Counted from the first letter of the stretch, positions 7,111-16,544 are shown. The stretch is 64,000 bases of DNA from Faecalicatena contorta (GCF_021531895.1 NZ_JAFBIX010000007.1:39657-103656), one strand, 5' to 3'. Notes: generated from the letters alone by a model not told the origin. Translations and numbers: made by a program.

Positions 7111-8028
7111 ATGATTCGTAGTTTTAAAGAGTTAATTGAAAAAGTACAGAATGGGGAGCCACAGACTTTGTCTGTGGCTGTTGCCCAGGATGCAGATGTT
7201 CTGTTGTCTGTCTGGAATGCATACCAGAATCGGATCATTCAAGGGGCATACCTGGTAGGAAATGAAAAAGAAATAAGAGAAATCGCGAAAGAACAGGGAA
7301 TTGACCTGTCTAAATTTGAAATTGTAAATGAAGAAGAAAAGCCGGAAGCATGTGCAGCTGCAATTAAGCTGGTAAGAGAAGGGAAAGCATCCCTTCCGAT
7401 GAAAGGATTCGTAGATACTTCGGTTGCATTAAAGGCTTTATTGAATAAAGAATACGGATTAAGAACCGGAAATCTGATCTGTCACGTAGGATTGATGGAA
7501 GTAGCAGGATTTGACCGTATGTTTTTGTTAAGTGATTCTGCCATGACGATCGCGCCTACATTGGAACAGAAGGTAGATCTGATCAAGGCATGTACACAGA
7601 TTGCACATGCTATGGGAAATGACAATCCGAAAGTGGCAGTTCTCTGCGCGGTAGAGAAGGTCAACCCTAAGATGCCGGCAACTCTGGATGCAGCAGAGCT
7701 TACCAGGATGAATGAAGAAGGAGAGATCACTGGATGTATGGTCAAAGGTCCTCTTGCCATGGATAACGCAGTATCTGTTGAAGCTGCGCGCCATAAGGGA
7801 ATTGACCATCCGGTGGCTGGAAATGCGGATATTCTGATCACACCGGATATTGAGGCGGGAAATATTCTGAATAAATCTATGGAATATTTTGCAAAATGTG
7901 AAAAAGCCGGATGTATTATGGGTGCTGCAAAACCTATGGTTTTGACATCCAGAGCAAGTTCGGATACATCCAAGATGAATTCTATTGCACTTGCTGTACT
8001 TGCTGCGCAGGCAGTGGGAAAGAATTAA
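7111..8028 (+). CDS. ptb: Phosphate butyryltransferase-like acyltransferase
   Basis: 305 residues of the phosphate acetyl/butyryltransferase family. It exchanges CoA for phosphate: acyl-CoA + Pi to acyl phosphate + CoA. Family-like regions include LPMKGFVDTSVALKALL (about 90-110), a central HVGLMEVAGFDRMFLLSD block and the C-terminal GAAKPMVLTSRAS. Its length matches Clostridium Ptb (about 301). It lies 14 bases after the dehydrogenase and 9 bases before the kinase gene. The order dehydrogenase-Ptb-Buk supplies every step between an aldehyde and its acid with one ATP. Acyl chain preference cannot be read from sequence, and butyrate is only the family default. Confidence 0.85.
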   Translation: MIRSFKELIEKVQNGEPQTLSVAVAQDADVLLSVWNAYQNRIIQGAYLVGNEKEIREIAKEQGIDLSKFEIVNEEEKPEACAAAIKLVREGKASLPMKGFVDTSVALKALLNKEYGLRTGNLICHVGLMEVAGFDRMFLLSDSAMTIAPTLEQKVDLIKACTQIAHAMGNDNPKVAVLCAVEKVNPKMPATLDAAELTRMNEEGEITGCMVKGPLAMDNAVSVEAARHKGIDHPVAGNADILITPDIEAGNILNKSMEYFAKCEKAGCIMGAAKPMVLTSRASSDTSKMNSIALAVLAAQAVGKN

Positions 8029-8037
8029 GGAGGGCAT

Positions 8038-9147
8038 ATGTATCGAATTATTGTATTAAATCCTGGATCAACTTCTACAAAAGTTGCATTGTATGAGGAT
8101 GATCAGAAGGTTTTTTCGGAGACAATTGATCATCCAGCCAAAGATCTGGCGGTATTTCCGAATATTGTGGATCAACTTCCTTATCGCAAGGAGATCATTA
8201 CAAAAACTTTGAAGGAAAAAGGTGTTGATCCGAGTACGGCAGACGCATTTTCTGCAATCTGTACAGGACTATTGCCGATGGCAGGCGGTGTGTTCGAAGT
8301 AAATGAGAAAATGTATGAGCACGGGCAGATTGGGCCAGGAAGTAAGCATCCGGGAAATCTAGGCCCCCTTCTTGCAAAAGACTTTGCGGAAGAGTTTGGT
8401 GGACGTGCATTTATCGTTGATGCGAGCAGTGTTGATGAATTTGAAGAAGAAGCGCGTATGACAGGTTTTGTAGAACTGTTCCGTACCAGTCGTGGACATC
8501 CGCTGAATCAGCGCGCAGCAGCCAGAAGATATGCGGTTGATTGTCAAAAAGCTTACGAAGAATTGAATCTCGTTGTAGCGCATCTTGGTGGAGGAATCTC
8601 TGTCAGTGCACATTGTCAAGGAAAGATGGTAGATACCGTTGACAGTACACGTGGAGAGGGACGTATGGCTCCGACCAGAAGTGGCACCGCTCCACTTGCA
8701 GATGTAATTGAACTCTGTTATTCTGGAAAATATACGAAAAAGGAAATGCTTACGAAGGTAATGAAGACCGGTGGCTGGACGGCACATCTTGGAACGTCTG
8801 ATGCCCGTGAAGTAGAGCAGAGAATTGAAGATGGCGATAGATTTGCAGAATTGGTATACCGGACAACGGCTTATCAGATTGCAAAAGATATTGCAGCGAT
8901 GGCATCCGTTATGAAAGGAAAGGTTGATGCTATTATTTTGACCGGCGGAGTTGCCTATTCAGAGATGATGGTAAATATGCTGAAAGAGCGAGTTGAGTTC
9001 ATTGCACCGGTTAAGGTATATCCGGGAGAATTTGAGATGGATGCATTGGCTGCAGGCGCTCTTCGTGTACTCGAAGGCAGAGAAGAGCCGAAATCATATA
9101 CCGGAGAACCTGTTTTTCCAGGGTTTGACGTTATATACAAGAACTAG
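8038..9147 (+). CDS. buk: Butyrate kinase-like acyl kinase
   Basis: 369 residues of the acetate/butyrate kinase (ASKHA) fold. It transfers phosphate between an acyl phosphate and ADP. The N-terminal phosphate-binding loop is LNPGSTSTK (about 7-15). The second ATP-contact region is VVAHLGGGISVSAH (about 180), and the C-terminal adenosine loop is ILTGGVAYSE (about 300). Length agrees with clostridial Buk (about 355). The AGGAGG site overlaps the end of ptb, which fits coupled translation. The reaction is reversible: with the adjacent symporter importing an acid, kinase, Ptb and dehydrogenase could equally run towards an aldehyde. Butyrate as the true substrate is unproven. Confidence 0.85.
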   Translation: MYRIIVLNPGSTSTKVALYEDDQKVFSETIDHPAKDLAVFPNIVDQLPYRKEIITKTLKEKGVDPSTADAFSAICTGLLPMAGGVFEVNEKMYEHGQIGPGSKHPGNLGPLLAKDFAEEFGGRAFIVDASSVDEFEEEARMTGFVELFRTSRGHPLNQRAAARRYAVDCQKAYEELNLVVAHLGGGISVSAHCQGKMVDTVDSTRGEGRMAPTRSGTAPLADVIELCYSGKYTKKEMLTKVMKTGGWTAHLGTSDAREVEQRIEDGDRFAELVYRTTAYQIAKDIAAMASVMKGKVDAIILTGGVAYSEMMVNMLKERVEFIAPVKVYPGEFEMDALAAGALRVLEGREEPKSYTGEPVFPGFDVIYKN

Positions 9148-9170
9148 ATAAGAAACGAGGAGAAGGAACA

Positions 9171-10673
9171 TTGGACATTGGAATATGGAATCTGTTAGGA
9201 ATTATACTGATTATAGCCATTATCATTGGCGTAGGTATCTATTCAGGAAGAATGGTATCGGATGCCTCAGATTTTGATACTGGTGGAGGAAAGGCAGGAC
9301 CATGGATCGTGTGTGGAGCCATTATGGGAAGTCTGGTCAGTGGTCAGGCGACCATCGGGACTGCACAACTGGCTTTTGAATATGGAATGTCAGCCTGGTG
9401 GTTCACTTTAGGATCTGGAATTGGCTGCCTGATTCTGGCAATCGGGTATGTGATTCCATTACGGCACAGCGGCAGTATTACGTTGCTGGAAGTTATCGGA
9501 AAAGAATATGGCGCGAAGGCTGAATATGCAGGATCTGTATTGTGTTCCATTGGTATTTTTATCAGCGTGATTGCACAGGTATTGTCTAGCTGTGCACTTT
9601 TGACGACCATTTTTCATATGGATTTCTTGCCGGCAGCTATGATATCTGTCGTAGTTATGATGATTTATGTGGTGTTCGGTGGTGCATGGGGCGCCGGAAT
9701 GGGTGGAGTGGTAAAACTGATTCTGCTCTATGGCGCATCCATATTGGGATTAGGAATTGTTCTGACGAACAGTCACGGAATCAGTGCTTTGGTTGATCAA
9801 TTACGTGCGACACTTGTGGGAACGGATGTAGGAGAATTGGCTGGGATTACAGCTTCTGAAGATATGTCAGCAAGATATTTCAGTCTGTTTTCCAGAGGAT
9901 TTTTGAAAGATATGGGTTCCGGCCTGTCACTTTTATTGGGAGTACTGGCAACACAGACCTATGCCCAGGCAATCTGGTCCGCCAAAAGTGACAGTAAGGC
10001 AAGAAAAGGTGCCATGTTAAGTGCAGTACTTATTCCGCCGATTGGAATTGCATGTATATTTATTGGAATGTTTATGAGAAATCATTGCATGACGACGAAT
10101 GAAATTGCAGCGCTTACAGAAGCGGGAAAGAGCATTCCGGAGGGAATGATTGAGATTGCAAGTTCTTCGCAGGTATTTCCGACGTTTGTTCTGCATTATA
10201 TGCCAAAGTTTATCGGGGGAATAGTACTTGGTACACTGCTGGTTACTGTTATCGCCGGAGGTGCGGGTCTGTCCCTTGGTGTGGCAACGATCTTGGTGAA
10301 TGATATTTTCTGTAAGATATCAAAGCAGCTGGCGGATGTAAAGAAGAAGTTATATACAACAAGAGTTACGATTGTGGTCATTCTCTGTTGTGCAGCGGCA
10401 ATTGCTCTGGTTGTTCCAGGAGCAATTATCAATGATTTTGGATTCTTGTCTATGGGAATTCGGGGAACAGTCGTATTTATTCCGCTTACCTGTGCTTTAT
10501 TTGCCAAAGGGAAGGTGGCATCCTGGGCAGTGCTTGTCTCTATGGCCGCAGGACCAATTGCAGTGCTGGGCGGTAATCTTTTGGGGCTGCCGTTTGATTC
10601 CCTGTTTCTTGGAATCTTCGTATGTCTTGTGATTATCGGAGCCGGAGTTCTGGCACCTTCTAAAAATGCATAG
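9171..10673 (+). CDS. Sodium:solute symporter (SSS family)
   Basis: 500 residues with about 13 hydrophobic segments in the order expected for the SSS/LeuT-fold family. The start is TTG at 9171, preceded by GAGGAGAAGG; no ATG closer than residue 24 exists. The family imports acetate and other short carboxylates, pantothenate, proline and sugars by Na+ coupling. Here the SGQATIGTAQLAFEYG region (about 58-73), where the family has its substrate and Na+ contacts, is seen but does not define the substrate. It is the last gene of the operon, 23 bases after the kinase gene, so it probably imports the compound handled by the three enzymes. There is no clear terminator in the first 50 bases after it. 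Confidence 0.8.
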   Translation: MDIGIWNLLGIILIIAIIIGVGIYSGRMVSDASDFDTGGGKAGPWIVCGAIMGSLVSGQATIGTAQLAFEYGMSAWWFTLGSGIGCLILAIGYVIPLRHSGSITLLEVIGKEYGAKAEYAGSVLCSIGIFISVIAQVLSSCALLTTIFHMDFLPAAMISVVVMMIYVVFGGAWGAGMGGVVKLILLYGASILGLGIVLTNSHGISALVDQLRATLVGTDVGELAGITASEDMSARYFSLFSRGFLKDMGSGLSLLLGVLATQTYAQAIWSAKSDSKARKGAMLSAVLIPPIGIACIFIGMFMRNHCMTTNEIAALTEAGKSIPEGMIEIASSSQVFPTFVLHYMPKFIGGIVLGTLLVTVIAGGAGLSLGVATILVNDIFCKISKQLADVKKKLYTTRVTIVVILCCAAAIALVVPGAIINDFGFLSMGIRGTVVFIPLTCALFAKGKVASWAVLVSMAAGPIAVLGGNLLGLPFDSLFLGIFVCLVIIGAGVLAPSKNA

Positions 10674-10691
10674 AATCATATAAAAAAATAA

Positions 10692-10720
10692 TTGACATTG
10701 CTGAATGATTGGGATAAGAT
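10692..10720 (+). promoter_or_regulatory. Strong promoter upstream of comM
   Basis: A perfect TTGACA at 10692-10697, a 17-base spacer and TAAGAT at 10715-10720. Predicted initiation near 10727 is only about 8 bases before a terminator hairpin, so it would give a transcript of roughly 40 bases unless the hairpin is bypassed. Confidence 0.65.
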
Positions 10721-10734
10721 GGATTCACATTTAT

Positions 10735-10765
10735 GATAAGAGAATCCTCTTATCCCGATTTTTTT
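10735..10765 (+). terminator. Terminator or attenuator in the comM leader
   Basis: GATAAGAG/CTCTTATC arms (10735-10742 and 10747-10754) with a four-base loop and a T7 run at 10759-10765. It can end the symporter operon. It also sits directly after the promoter at 10692-10720. A competing pairing between CCGAT (10755-10759 region) and ATCGG (near 10783) is possible, which would fit attenuation. Confidence 0.7.
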
Positions 10766-10848
10766 CTAGATAAAAATCTTATCGGACTGTTTCGGTCCAA
10801 ATCATCCAAAGTATAATTTGATAATTGCAAAGAGAAAGGAGTGCGTAA

Positions 10849-12387
10849 ATGGCATTTAGTTCAGTATTATCCGCTGCAATTCACGGCCTTCATGTAGAGT
10901 TGATACACGTGGAAGCAGATGTAAGTAACGGACTGCCAGTATTTCACATGGTGGGATATCTGTCTTCAGAGGTGAAAGAAGCCTCGGAAAGGGTACGGAC
11001 TGCAGTACGGAATTCAGAGATTCGTATTCCGGCGAAAAAGATGGTAATTAATCTGGCACCGGCCACAGTAAGAAAGCGGGGAGCTTCTTTTGATCTGCCG
11101 ATCGCGCTGGCGTTATTGGCTGCATTGGGAATATTCCCGGAAGAGAAGCTTAAAGATGTTCTTGTGCTAGGAGAATTGGGGCTGGATGGAAGTGTACAGG
11201 CGGTGTCGGGAGTTCTTCCGATTGTGATGAAAGCACGGGAGGAAGGCTGTAAGGCCTGTATTCTTCCAAAGCAAAATATGTCGGAGGGAGCATTAGTAGA
11301 GAATATGCAGATTCTTGGAGTAGAACATCTGAAAGAAGCATGCGCTTATCTGAAGGGTGAGAAGGCATTGCAATATGTTAACTCTAAACATAAGCAAGGA
11401 ATGGAGAATCCACTTGGAACAACGCTGGTAGATTACAGTGATATTCAAGGACAGCAGGCGGTCAAGCGGGCAGCAGAAGTGGCAGTGGCAGGAGGGCATA
11501 ACCTGCTCCTTGTGGGACCGCCTGGAAGCGGAAAATCCATGATGGCCCAGAGAATCCCGACCATACTGCCACCTCCGACTCTGGAAGAAAGTATGGAGAT
11601 TACGAAGATATATAGTGTCTTAGGAATGGTAGATAAAGAACATCCACTGATTACCGGGAGACCGTTTCGCAGCGTACATCATACAGTAACAAAGGCTGCA
11701 CTAATAGGCGGAGGGCTGATCCCAGTGCCGGGAGAGATCAGCTTAGCGCATGGTGGTGTACTGTTCCTGGATGAATTGGCAGAATTTCAGAAGCCGGTAC
11801 TGGAAGTGCTACGGCAACCGTTAGAAGAACATCAGATTCGGATTACCAGAAGTCATGGGAATTACGTGTTCCCGGCGAATTTTACATTGGCTGCAGCTAT
11901 GAATCCATGTCCATGTGGAAATTATCCGAATCTTGAGAAATGCACATGTACTCCTTCACAGATTCAGCAATATCTTGGCAGAATCAGTCAGCCATTCTTG
12001 GATCGGATTGATATCTGTGTAGAAGCACCAAGAATTTCTTATGAAGAATTAAGCGCTGGAGAGAGACAAGAGAGTTCGGAATCTATACGCAGACGAGTCT
12101 GTCAGGCAAGAGAGATTCAGAACCTGCGTTATTTGGAAACGACAATCAGGACGAACTCCATGCTTAGTGCGAAGGATTTGCAGAGATATTGTGTCTTAGG
12201 AGCAAAAGAAGAACGTCTGATGAAGCAGGCATTTAACGTATTAGGACTTACAGCACGGACTTATCATAAGATATTACGTGTTGCACGGACGATTGCCGAT
12301 ATGGAGATGAGTGAGCAGATTCGGGAGCATCATCTGAAAGAGGCAATTGGATATCGAACAATGGAAAAGAAGTATTGGGGAAGGTGA
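10849..12387 (+). CDS. comM: YifB/ComM family Mg-chelatase-like AAA+ ATPase
   Basis: 512 residues: an N-terminal ChlI/Lon-like domain (about 1-165), an AAA+ core with Walker A LLLVGPPGSGKS (about 217-228) and Walker B GGVLFLDELAEF (about 302-313), and a C-terminal Mg-chelatase-like domain with CPCGNYPN. In Haemophilus and Vibrio, ComM is a branch-migration helicase that extends heteroduplex during natural transformation. The next gene, dprA, loads RecA on incoming single strands, so the pair fits DNA-uptake recombination. The start ATG follows GAAAGGAG. The stop overlaps the region used as the ribosome site of dprA. No uptake pilus genes are in the window, so competence itself is not shown. 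Confidence 0.92.
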   Translation: MAFSSVLSAAIHGLHVELIHVEADVSNGLPVFHMVGYLSSEVKEASERVRTAVRNSEIRIPAKKMVINLAPATVRKRGASFDLPIALALLAALGIFPEEKLKDVLVLGELGLDGSVQAVSGVLPIVMKAREEGCKACILPKQNMSEGALVENMQILGVEHLKEACAYLKGEKALQYVNSKHKQGMENPLGTTLVDYSDIQGQQAVKRAAEVAVAGGHNLLLVGPPGSGKSMMAQRIPTILPPPTLEESMEITKIYSVLGMVDKEHPLITGRPFRSVHHTVTKAALIGGGLIPVPGEISLAHGGVLFLDELAEFQKPVLEVLRQPLEEHQIRITRSHGNYVFPANFTLAAAMNPCPCGNYPNLEKCTCTPSQIQQYLGRISQPFLDRIDICVEAPRISYEELSAGERQESSESIRRRVCQAREIQNLRYLETTIRTNSMLSAKDLQRYCVLGAKEERLMKQAFNVLGLTARTYHKILRVARTIADMEMSEQIREHHLKEAIGYRTMEKKYWGR

Positions 12388-12395
12388 ATGAGTAA

Positions 12396-13475
12396 ATGAT
12401 GTATGAATATTGGCTGTCAGCAATTCGCCCGTTATCTGACAAGAAAAAAAGACTGTTGAGAGAAGAATATGGAGATGGAAAAACTATATATAATATAGAA
12501 GAAATACATCTGCGATTCCTGAACTTTTTGGAAAGTCGAGATGTGGATACTATTTTAAGATCAAAAAAAGAATGGGAGATAGAGAAGTGTTGGGAGAAAC
12601 TGCAGGAACAAGGGATACGGATGATTCCGTATTTTTCAGAAGAATATCCCAAGAAGCTTACGAATATTTCGCAGCCACCTTACGCACTCTATGTAAAAGG
12701 TAGCCTTCCCAGGGAAAATCAGGTTTCAGTTGCAATTGTAGGTGCAAGAAGATGTACACACTATGGTGAACAGATTGCGTTAGAGTATGGTGAGGCTTTG
12801 GCTTCAGAAGGAATACAGATTATCAGCGGAATGGCGAGAGGAATTGACGGGGCGGGGCAAAGAGGAGCGCTGAATGCAGGAGGAGCAACCTATGGAGTGC
12901 TGGGATGTGGGGTAGATATCTGTTATCCCAGGGAGAATATTGGATTATATATGGATATTCAACAAAAGGGAGGAATCATATCTGAACAGATTCCCGGACA
13001 GCCCCCGTTGCCGGCTTATTTTCCTGAAAGGAACCGAATCATCAGTGGACTGGCGGATGTGGTTCTTGTAATAGAAGCAAAAGAAAAAAGTGGGTCGCTG
13101 ATCACGGCTGATATGGCACTGGAGCAGGGAAAAGATGTGTATGCTTTGCCGGGACCTGTGACGAGTTCTATGAGTCAGGGATGCCATCGTTTGATTCGTC
13201 AGGGTGCAGGAATCCTGATATCCCCGGAAGATTTATTGATTGAGTTAGGTATAAATATTGTGAATCAAGGGCAAATAATTGACAAAAATGAAAAAGTGCT
13301 TGAAAGTACAGAAAATATGGTGTATAGTTGTCTCGGTTTATTTCCAAAGGGAATGAGTCAGCTATTAGAGGAGACTGGACTGAATGTACAGGAACTCCTG
13401 GAACAGCTGATTACTCTGGAAATGAAAGGATATGTGAAAGAAATATCTAAAAATTATTATGTAAAGCTCCGGTAG
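12396..13475 (+). CDS. dprA: DNA-processing protein DprA
   Basis: 359 residues. A poorly conserved N-terminal helical region (about 1-85) precedes the Rossmann-like DprA domain (about 100-310) with VAIVGARRCTHYG, GMARGIDGAGQRGAL, GCGVDICYPREN and GSLITADMALEQG. A C-terminal winged-helix-like segment (about 310-359) follows. DprA binds single-stranded DNA and loads RecA. Eight bases separate it from comM, and topA follows in the same direction, an arrangement common in Firmicutes. Two consecutive ATG codons at 12396 and 12399 are both possible starts; AAGG of the overlapping comM stop is the likely ribosome site. Confidence 0.92.
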   Translation: MMYEYWLSAIRPLSDKKKRLLREEYGDGKTIYNIEEIHLRFLNFLESRDVDTILRSKKEWEIEKCWEKLQEQGIRMIPYFSEEYPKKLTNISQPPYALYVKGSLPRENQVSVAIVGARRCTHYGEQIALEYGEALASEGIQIISGMARGIDGAGQRGALNAGGATYGVLGCGVDICYPRENIGLYMDIQQKGGIISEQIPGQPPLPAYFPERNRIISGLADVVLVIEAKEKSGSLITADMALEQGKDVYALPGPVTSSMSQGCHRLIRQGAGILISPEDLLIELGINIVNQGQIIDKNEKVLESTENMVYSCLGLFPKGMSQLLEETGLNVQELLEQLITLEMKGYVKEISKNYYVKLR

Positions 13476-13515
13476 ATGATACCGGTGGATATATTTTCAT
13501 GGAGGAAATTATTTT

Positions 13516-15597
13516 ATGGCACGTTATCTTGTAATTGTGGAGTCACCAGCAAAAGTGAAGACCATCAAGAAATTTTTAGGAAGTAATTATGTGGTGACCG
13601 CATCAAACGGACATGTAAGAGATCTGCCCAAGAGTCAGCTTGGAGTTGATGTTGAGCATGATTACGAGCCGAAGTATATTACAATCCGGGGAAAAGGAGA
13701 GATTCTTGCCAACCTTCGCAAGGAAGTGAAGAAGGCCGATAAAGTGTATCTCGCAACTGACCCGGACCGTGAAGGAGAAGCAATTTCATGGCATCTGAGT
13801 CAGGCTTTGAAATTGGAAAATAAAAAGACGTACAGAATCAGTTTTAATGAGATTACAAAAAATGCGGTAAAAGCATCTCTGAAAAATGCGCGAGAAATCG
13901 ATATGGATCTTGTTGATGCACAGCAGGCACGAAGAATTCTTGATCGAATTGTTGGATATAAGATTAGTCCGCTTTTATGGGCAAAGGTAAAGAGAGGATT
14001 AAGTGCCGGACGTGTACAGTCGGTAGCACTTCGAATCATTGCAGACAGAGAAGATGAGATCAATGCTTTTATTCCAGAAGAATATTGGACGTTGGATGCG
14101 AATCTGAAGGTAGAGGGAGAGAGAAAGCTTCTGACAGCTAAGTTCTATGGAACAGATAAGAAGATGACGATTCATTCTCAGAAAGAGCTGGATGCAATCA
14201 TGAAGGATCTGGAGCATGCAGACTATTCAGTGGCAGATGTAAAAAAGGGTGAGAGAACGAAGAAGTCACCAGTACCTTTTACGACAAGTACTTTACAGCA
14301 GGAGGCATCTAAAGCGCTCAATTTTGCAACAGCTAAGACAATGAGGATTGCCCAGCAGTTATACGAAGGAATTGATATTAAAGGAAATGGAACGGTAGGT
14401 CTGATCACTTATCTTCGTACCGATTCCACCCGTGTCTCTGAAGAGGCAGATGCCAACGTGCGTGAATATATTGCTTCAAGTTATGGACAGGATTATGTGG
14501 CTGTAAATGAGGCGAAGTCTGGAGATGGGCATAAGATTATTCAAGATGCCCACGAAGCAATTCGTCCGACGGATGTGACACGCACTCCGGCAGCAATGAA
14601 GGATTCCTTAACCAGAGACCAGTTCCGTTTGTATCAGTTGATCTGGAAGCGTTTTGTTGCCAGCAGAATGCAGCCCGCAAGATATGAGACCACATCTGTG
14701 AAGATTGCAGCTGGAAAGTATTATTTTACAGTGGCGGCTTCCAAGATTGCATTTGAAGGATTCCGAACGGTATACACAGAAGCAGGAGAAGAAAAAGAAG
14801 AAAATAATGTATTGCTGAAAGGATTGGATAAGGATTCCGTTCTTTCTAAGGAAAGTTTTGAGACAAAACAGCATTTTACACAGCCACCGGCACATTATAC
14901 AGAAGCAACCTTGGTAAAGACATTGGAAGAGTTAGGAATTGGACGTCCGAGTACTTATGCACCGACGATTTCTACCATTATTGCAAGACGTTATGTGGCA
15001 AAAGAGAATAAGAATCTGTATCTGACGGAACTTGGAGAGGTTGTGAATAATATTATGAAGCAATCCTTCCCAAGTATTGTGGATGTGAATTTTACAGCCA
15101 ATATGGAAAGCCTTTTGGACGGTGTGGCAGAAGGTAAAGTGAATTGGAAGACAATTATTGAGAATTTCTATCCTGATCTGGAGGCAGCAGTAGAGATTGC
15201 GGAGAAAGAACAGGAACAAGTGAAAATCGAAGATGAAGTGACGGATGTCATCTGTGATCAGTGTGGACGAAATATGGTCATTAAATATGGACCACATGGA
15301 CGTTTTCTGGCATGCCCGGGATTTCCAGAATGTCGTAACACAAAGCCTTACCTAGAGAAAATAGGTGTTCCTTGTCCGTTGTGTGGTAAAGATGTGGTAA
15401 TTCGAAAGACGAAAAAAGGAAGAAAATATTACGGATGTGAGAACAATCCAGAATGTGAATTTATGTCATGGCAGAAACCATCTACAAAGAAATGTCCAAG
15501 GTGTGGAAAATATATGGTAGAGAAAGGGAATAAGCTTCTCTGCGGTGATGAGCAGTGTGGATATGTAGAAAATAAAGAAAATAACAAAAATAATTAG
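13516..15597 (+). CDS. topA: DNA topoisomerase I
   Basis: 693 residues, the normal length for type IA enzymes in this group; it relaxes negative supercoils. An N-terminal TOPRIM domain (about 1-115) carries VESPAKVKTI and the acidic triad DPDREGEA. The catalytic core has the active Tyr in GLITYLRTDSTR (about residue 299) and GRPSTYAPTI. Three C-terminal zinc ribbons start near residues 578, 620 and 660 (CDQCG, CPLCG and CPRCG); the last is followed by CGDEQCGY. It lies 40 bases after dprA and ahead of codY, the usual topA-codY order of Clostridia. The GGAGG site is eight bases or so before ATG. Confidence 0.97.
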   Translation: MARYLVIVESPAKVKTIKKFLGSNYVVTASNGHVRDLPKSQLGVDVEHDYEPKYITIRGKGEILANLRKEVKKADKVYLATDPDREGEAISWHLSQALKLENKKTYRISFNEITKNAVKASLKNAREIDMDLVDAQQARRILDRIVGYKISPLLWAKVKRGLSAGRVQSVALRIIADREDEINAFIPEEYWTLDANLKVEGERKLLTAKFYGTDKKMTIHSQKELDAIMKDLEHADYSVADVKKGERTKKSPVPFTTSTLQQEASKALNFATAKTMRIAQQLYEGIDIKGNGTVGLITYLRTDSTRVSEEADANVREYIASSYGQDYVAVNEAKSGDGHKIIQDAHEAIRPTDVTRTPAAMKDSLTRDQFRLYQLIWKRFVASRMQPARYETTSVKIAAGKYYFTVAASKIAFEGFRTVYTEAGEEKEENNVLLKGLDKDSVLSKESFETKQHFTQPPAHYTEATLVKTLEELGIGRPSTYAPTISTIIARRYVAKENKNLYLTELGEVVNNIMKQSFPSIVDVNFTANMESLLDGVAEGKVNWKTIIENFYPDLEAAVEIAEKEQEQVKIEDEVTDVICDQCGRNMVIKYGPHGRFLACPGFPECRNTKPYLEKIGVPCPLCGKDVVIRKTKKGRKYYGCENNPECEFMSWQKPSTKKCPRCGKYMVEKGNKLLCGDEQCGYVENKENNKNN

Positions 15598-15663
15598 GAA
15601 ATTCAGGAAATTAATTGAAACTTCTAGAATTGTATGATAATATATCAATTAAAGGATGGTGGA

Positions 15664-16452
15664 ATGTCAATGAGCGTACAATTGTTAGATAAAACCAGAA
15701 AAATCAACAAATTACTGCACAACAACAATTCGAGTAAAGTTGTATTTAATGACATTTGTGAAGTGCTTACGCAGATTTTAGATTCGAATGTATTAGTCGT
15801 AAGTAAAAAGGGAAAGGTACTTGGGGGAAGCAAATGTGACAATGTACCTTATATTAAAGAATTGATTGAGCAGGAAATCGGGAAACATATTGATGATATG
15901 CTAAATGAGCGACTTTTGAGTATCTTGTCAACCAAAGAGAATGTGAATCTGCAGACCTTAGGTTTTTCTGAAGATGCAGTGAAAAAATATCAGGCAATTA
16001 TTACGCCGATTGATATCGCAGGAGAGCGCCTGGGTACTTTATTTATCTATAAAAAAGAACAGATGTATGAGATTGATGATATTATCTTGAGTGAGTATGG
16101 AGCAACAGTTGTAGGATTGGAGATGCTTCGTTCGGTGAATGAAGAAAGTGCCGAAGAGACCAGAAAAGAACATATTGTACAGTCGGCAATCAGTACATTA
16201 TCTTATTCAGAGTTAGAAGCTATCATTCATATTTTTGATGAACTTGACGGAACCGAGGGAATTCTGGTTGCAAGCAAGATTGCGGATCGTGTTGGAATTA
16301 CGAGATCTGTAATTGTAAATGCACTCCGTAAGTTCGAGAGTGCCGGCGTAATTGAATCACGTTCTTCCGGTATGAAAGGAACCTACATTAAAGTTGTTAA
16401 TGATTATGTATTTACAGAATTGGAACATATCAAAGCAGAACGTATGAAATAG
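15664..16452 (+). CDS. codY: GTP-sensing global repressor CodY
   Basis: 262 residues. An N-terminal GAF domain (about 1-160) binds branched-chain amino acids. A C-terminal winged helix (about 200-250) contains the hallmark ASKIADRVGITRSVIVNAL followed by RKFESAGVIESRSSG. CodY with GTP and isoleucine represses amino-acid synthesis, transport and, in clostridia, virulence or sporulation genes in rich medium. ATG at 15664 has AAAGGA seven bases upstream; a second ATG at 15670 has GGTGG at the same distance and is an equal alternative. It lies about 70 bases after topA. A weak hairpin follows the stop. Confidence 0.95.
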   Translation: MSMSVQLLDKTRKINKLLHNNNSSKVVFNDICEVLTQILDSNVLVVSKKGKVLGGSKCDNVPYIKELIEQEIGKHIDDMLNERLLSILSTKENVNLQTLGFSEDAVKKYQAIITPIDIAGERLGTLFIYKKEQMYEIDDIILSEYGATVVGLEMLRSVNEESAEETRKEHIVQSAISTLSYSELEAIIHIFDELDGTEGILVASKIADRVGITRSVIVNALRKFESAGVIESRSSGMKGTYIKVVNDYVFTELEHIKAERMK

Positions 16453-16462
16453 TCAGAGTAGA

Positions 16463-16488
16463 AAGGGTATCGGGCAACTGATACCCTT
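16463..16488 (+). terminator. Hairpin after codY
   Basis: AAGGGTATC (16463-16471) pairs perfectly with GATACCCTT (16480-16488) over an eight-base loop. The tail ATTTGAGTTT is only moderately T-rich, so termination may be partial. Confidence 0.6.
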
Positions 16489-16544
16489 ATTTGAGTTTAG
16501 CTGTAATATCTCGGCGGGGTATCAATAGGAAAGGAGAAATATAT

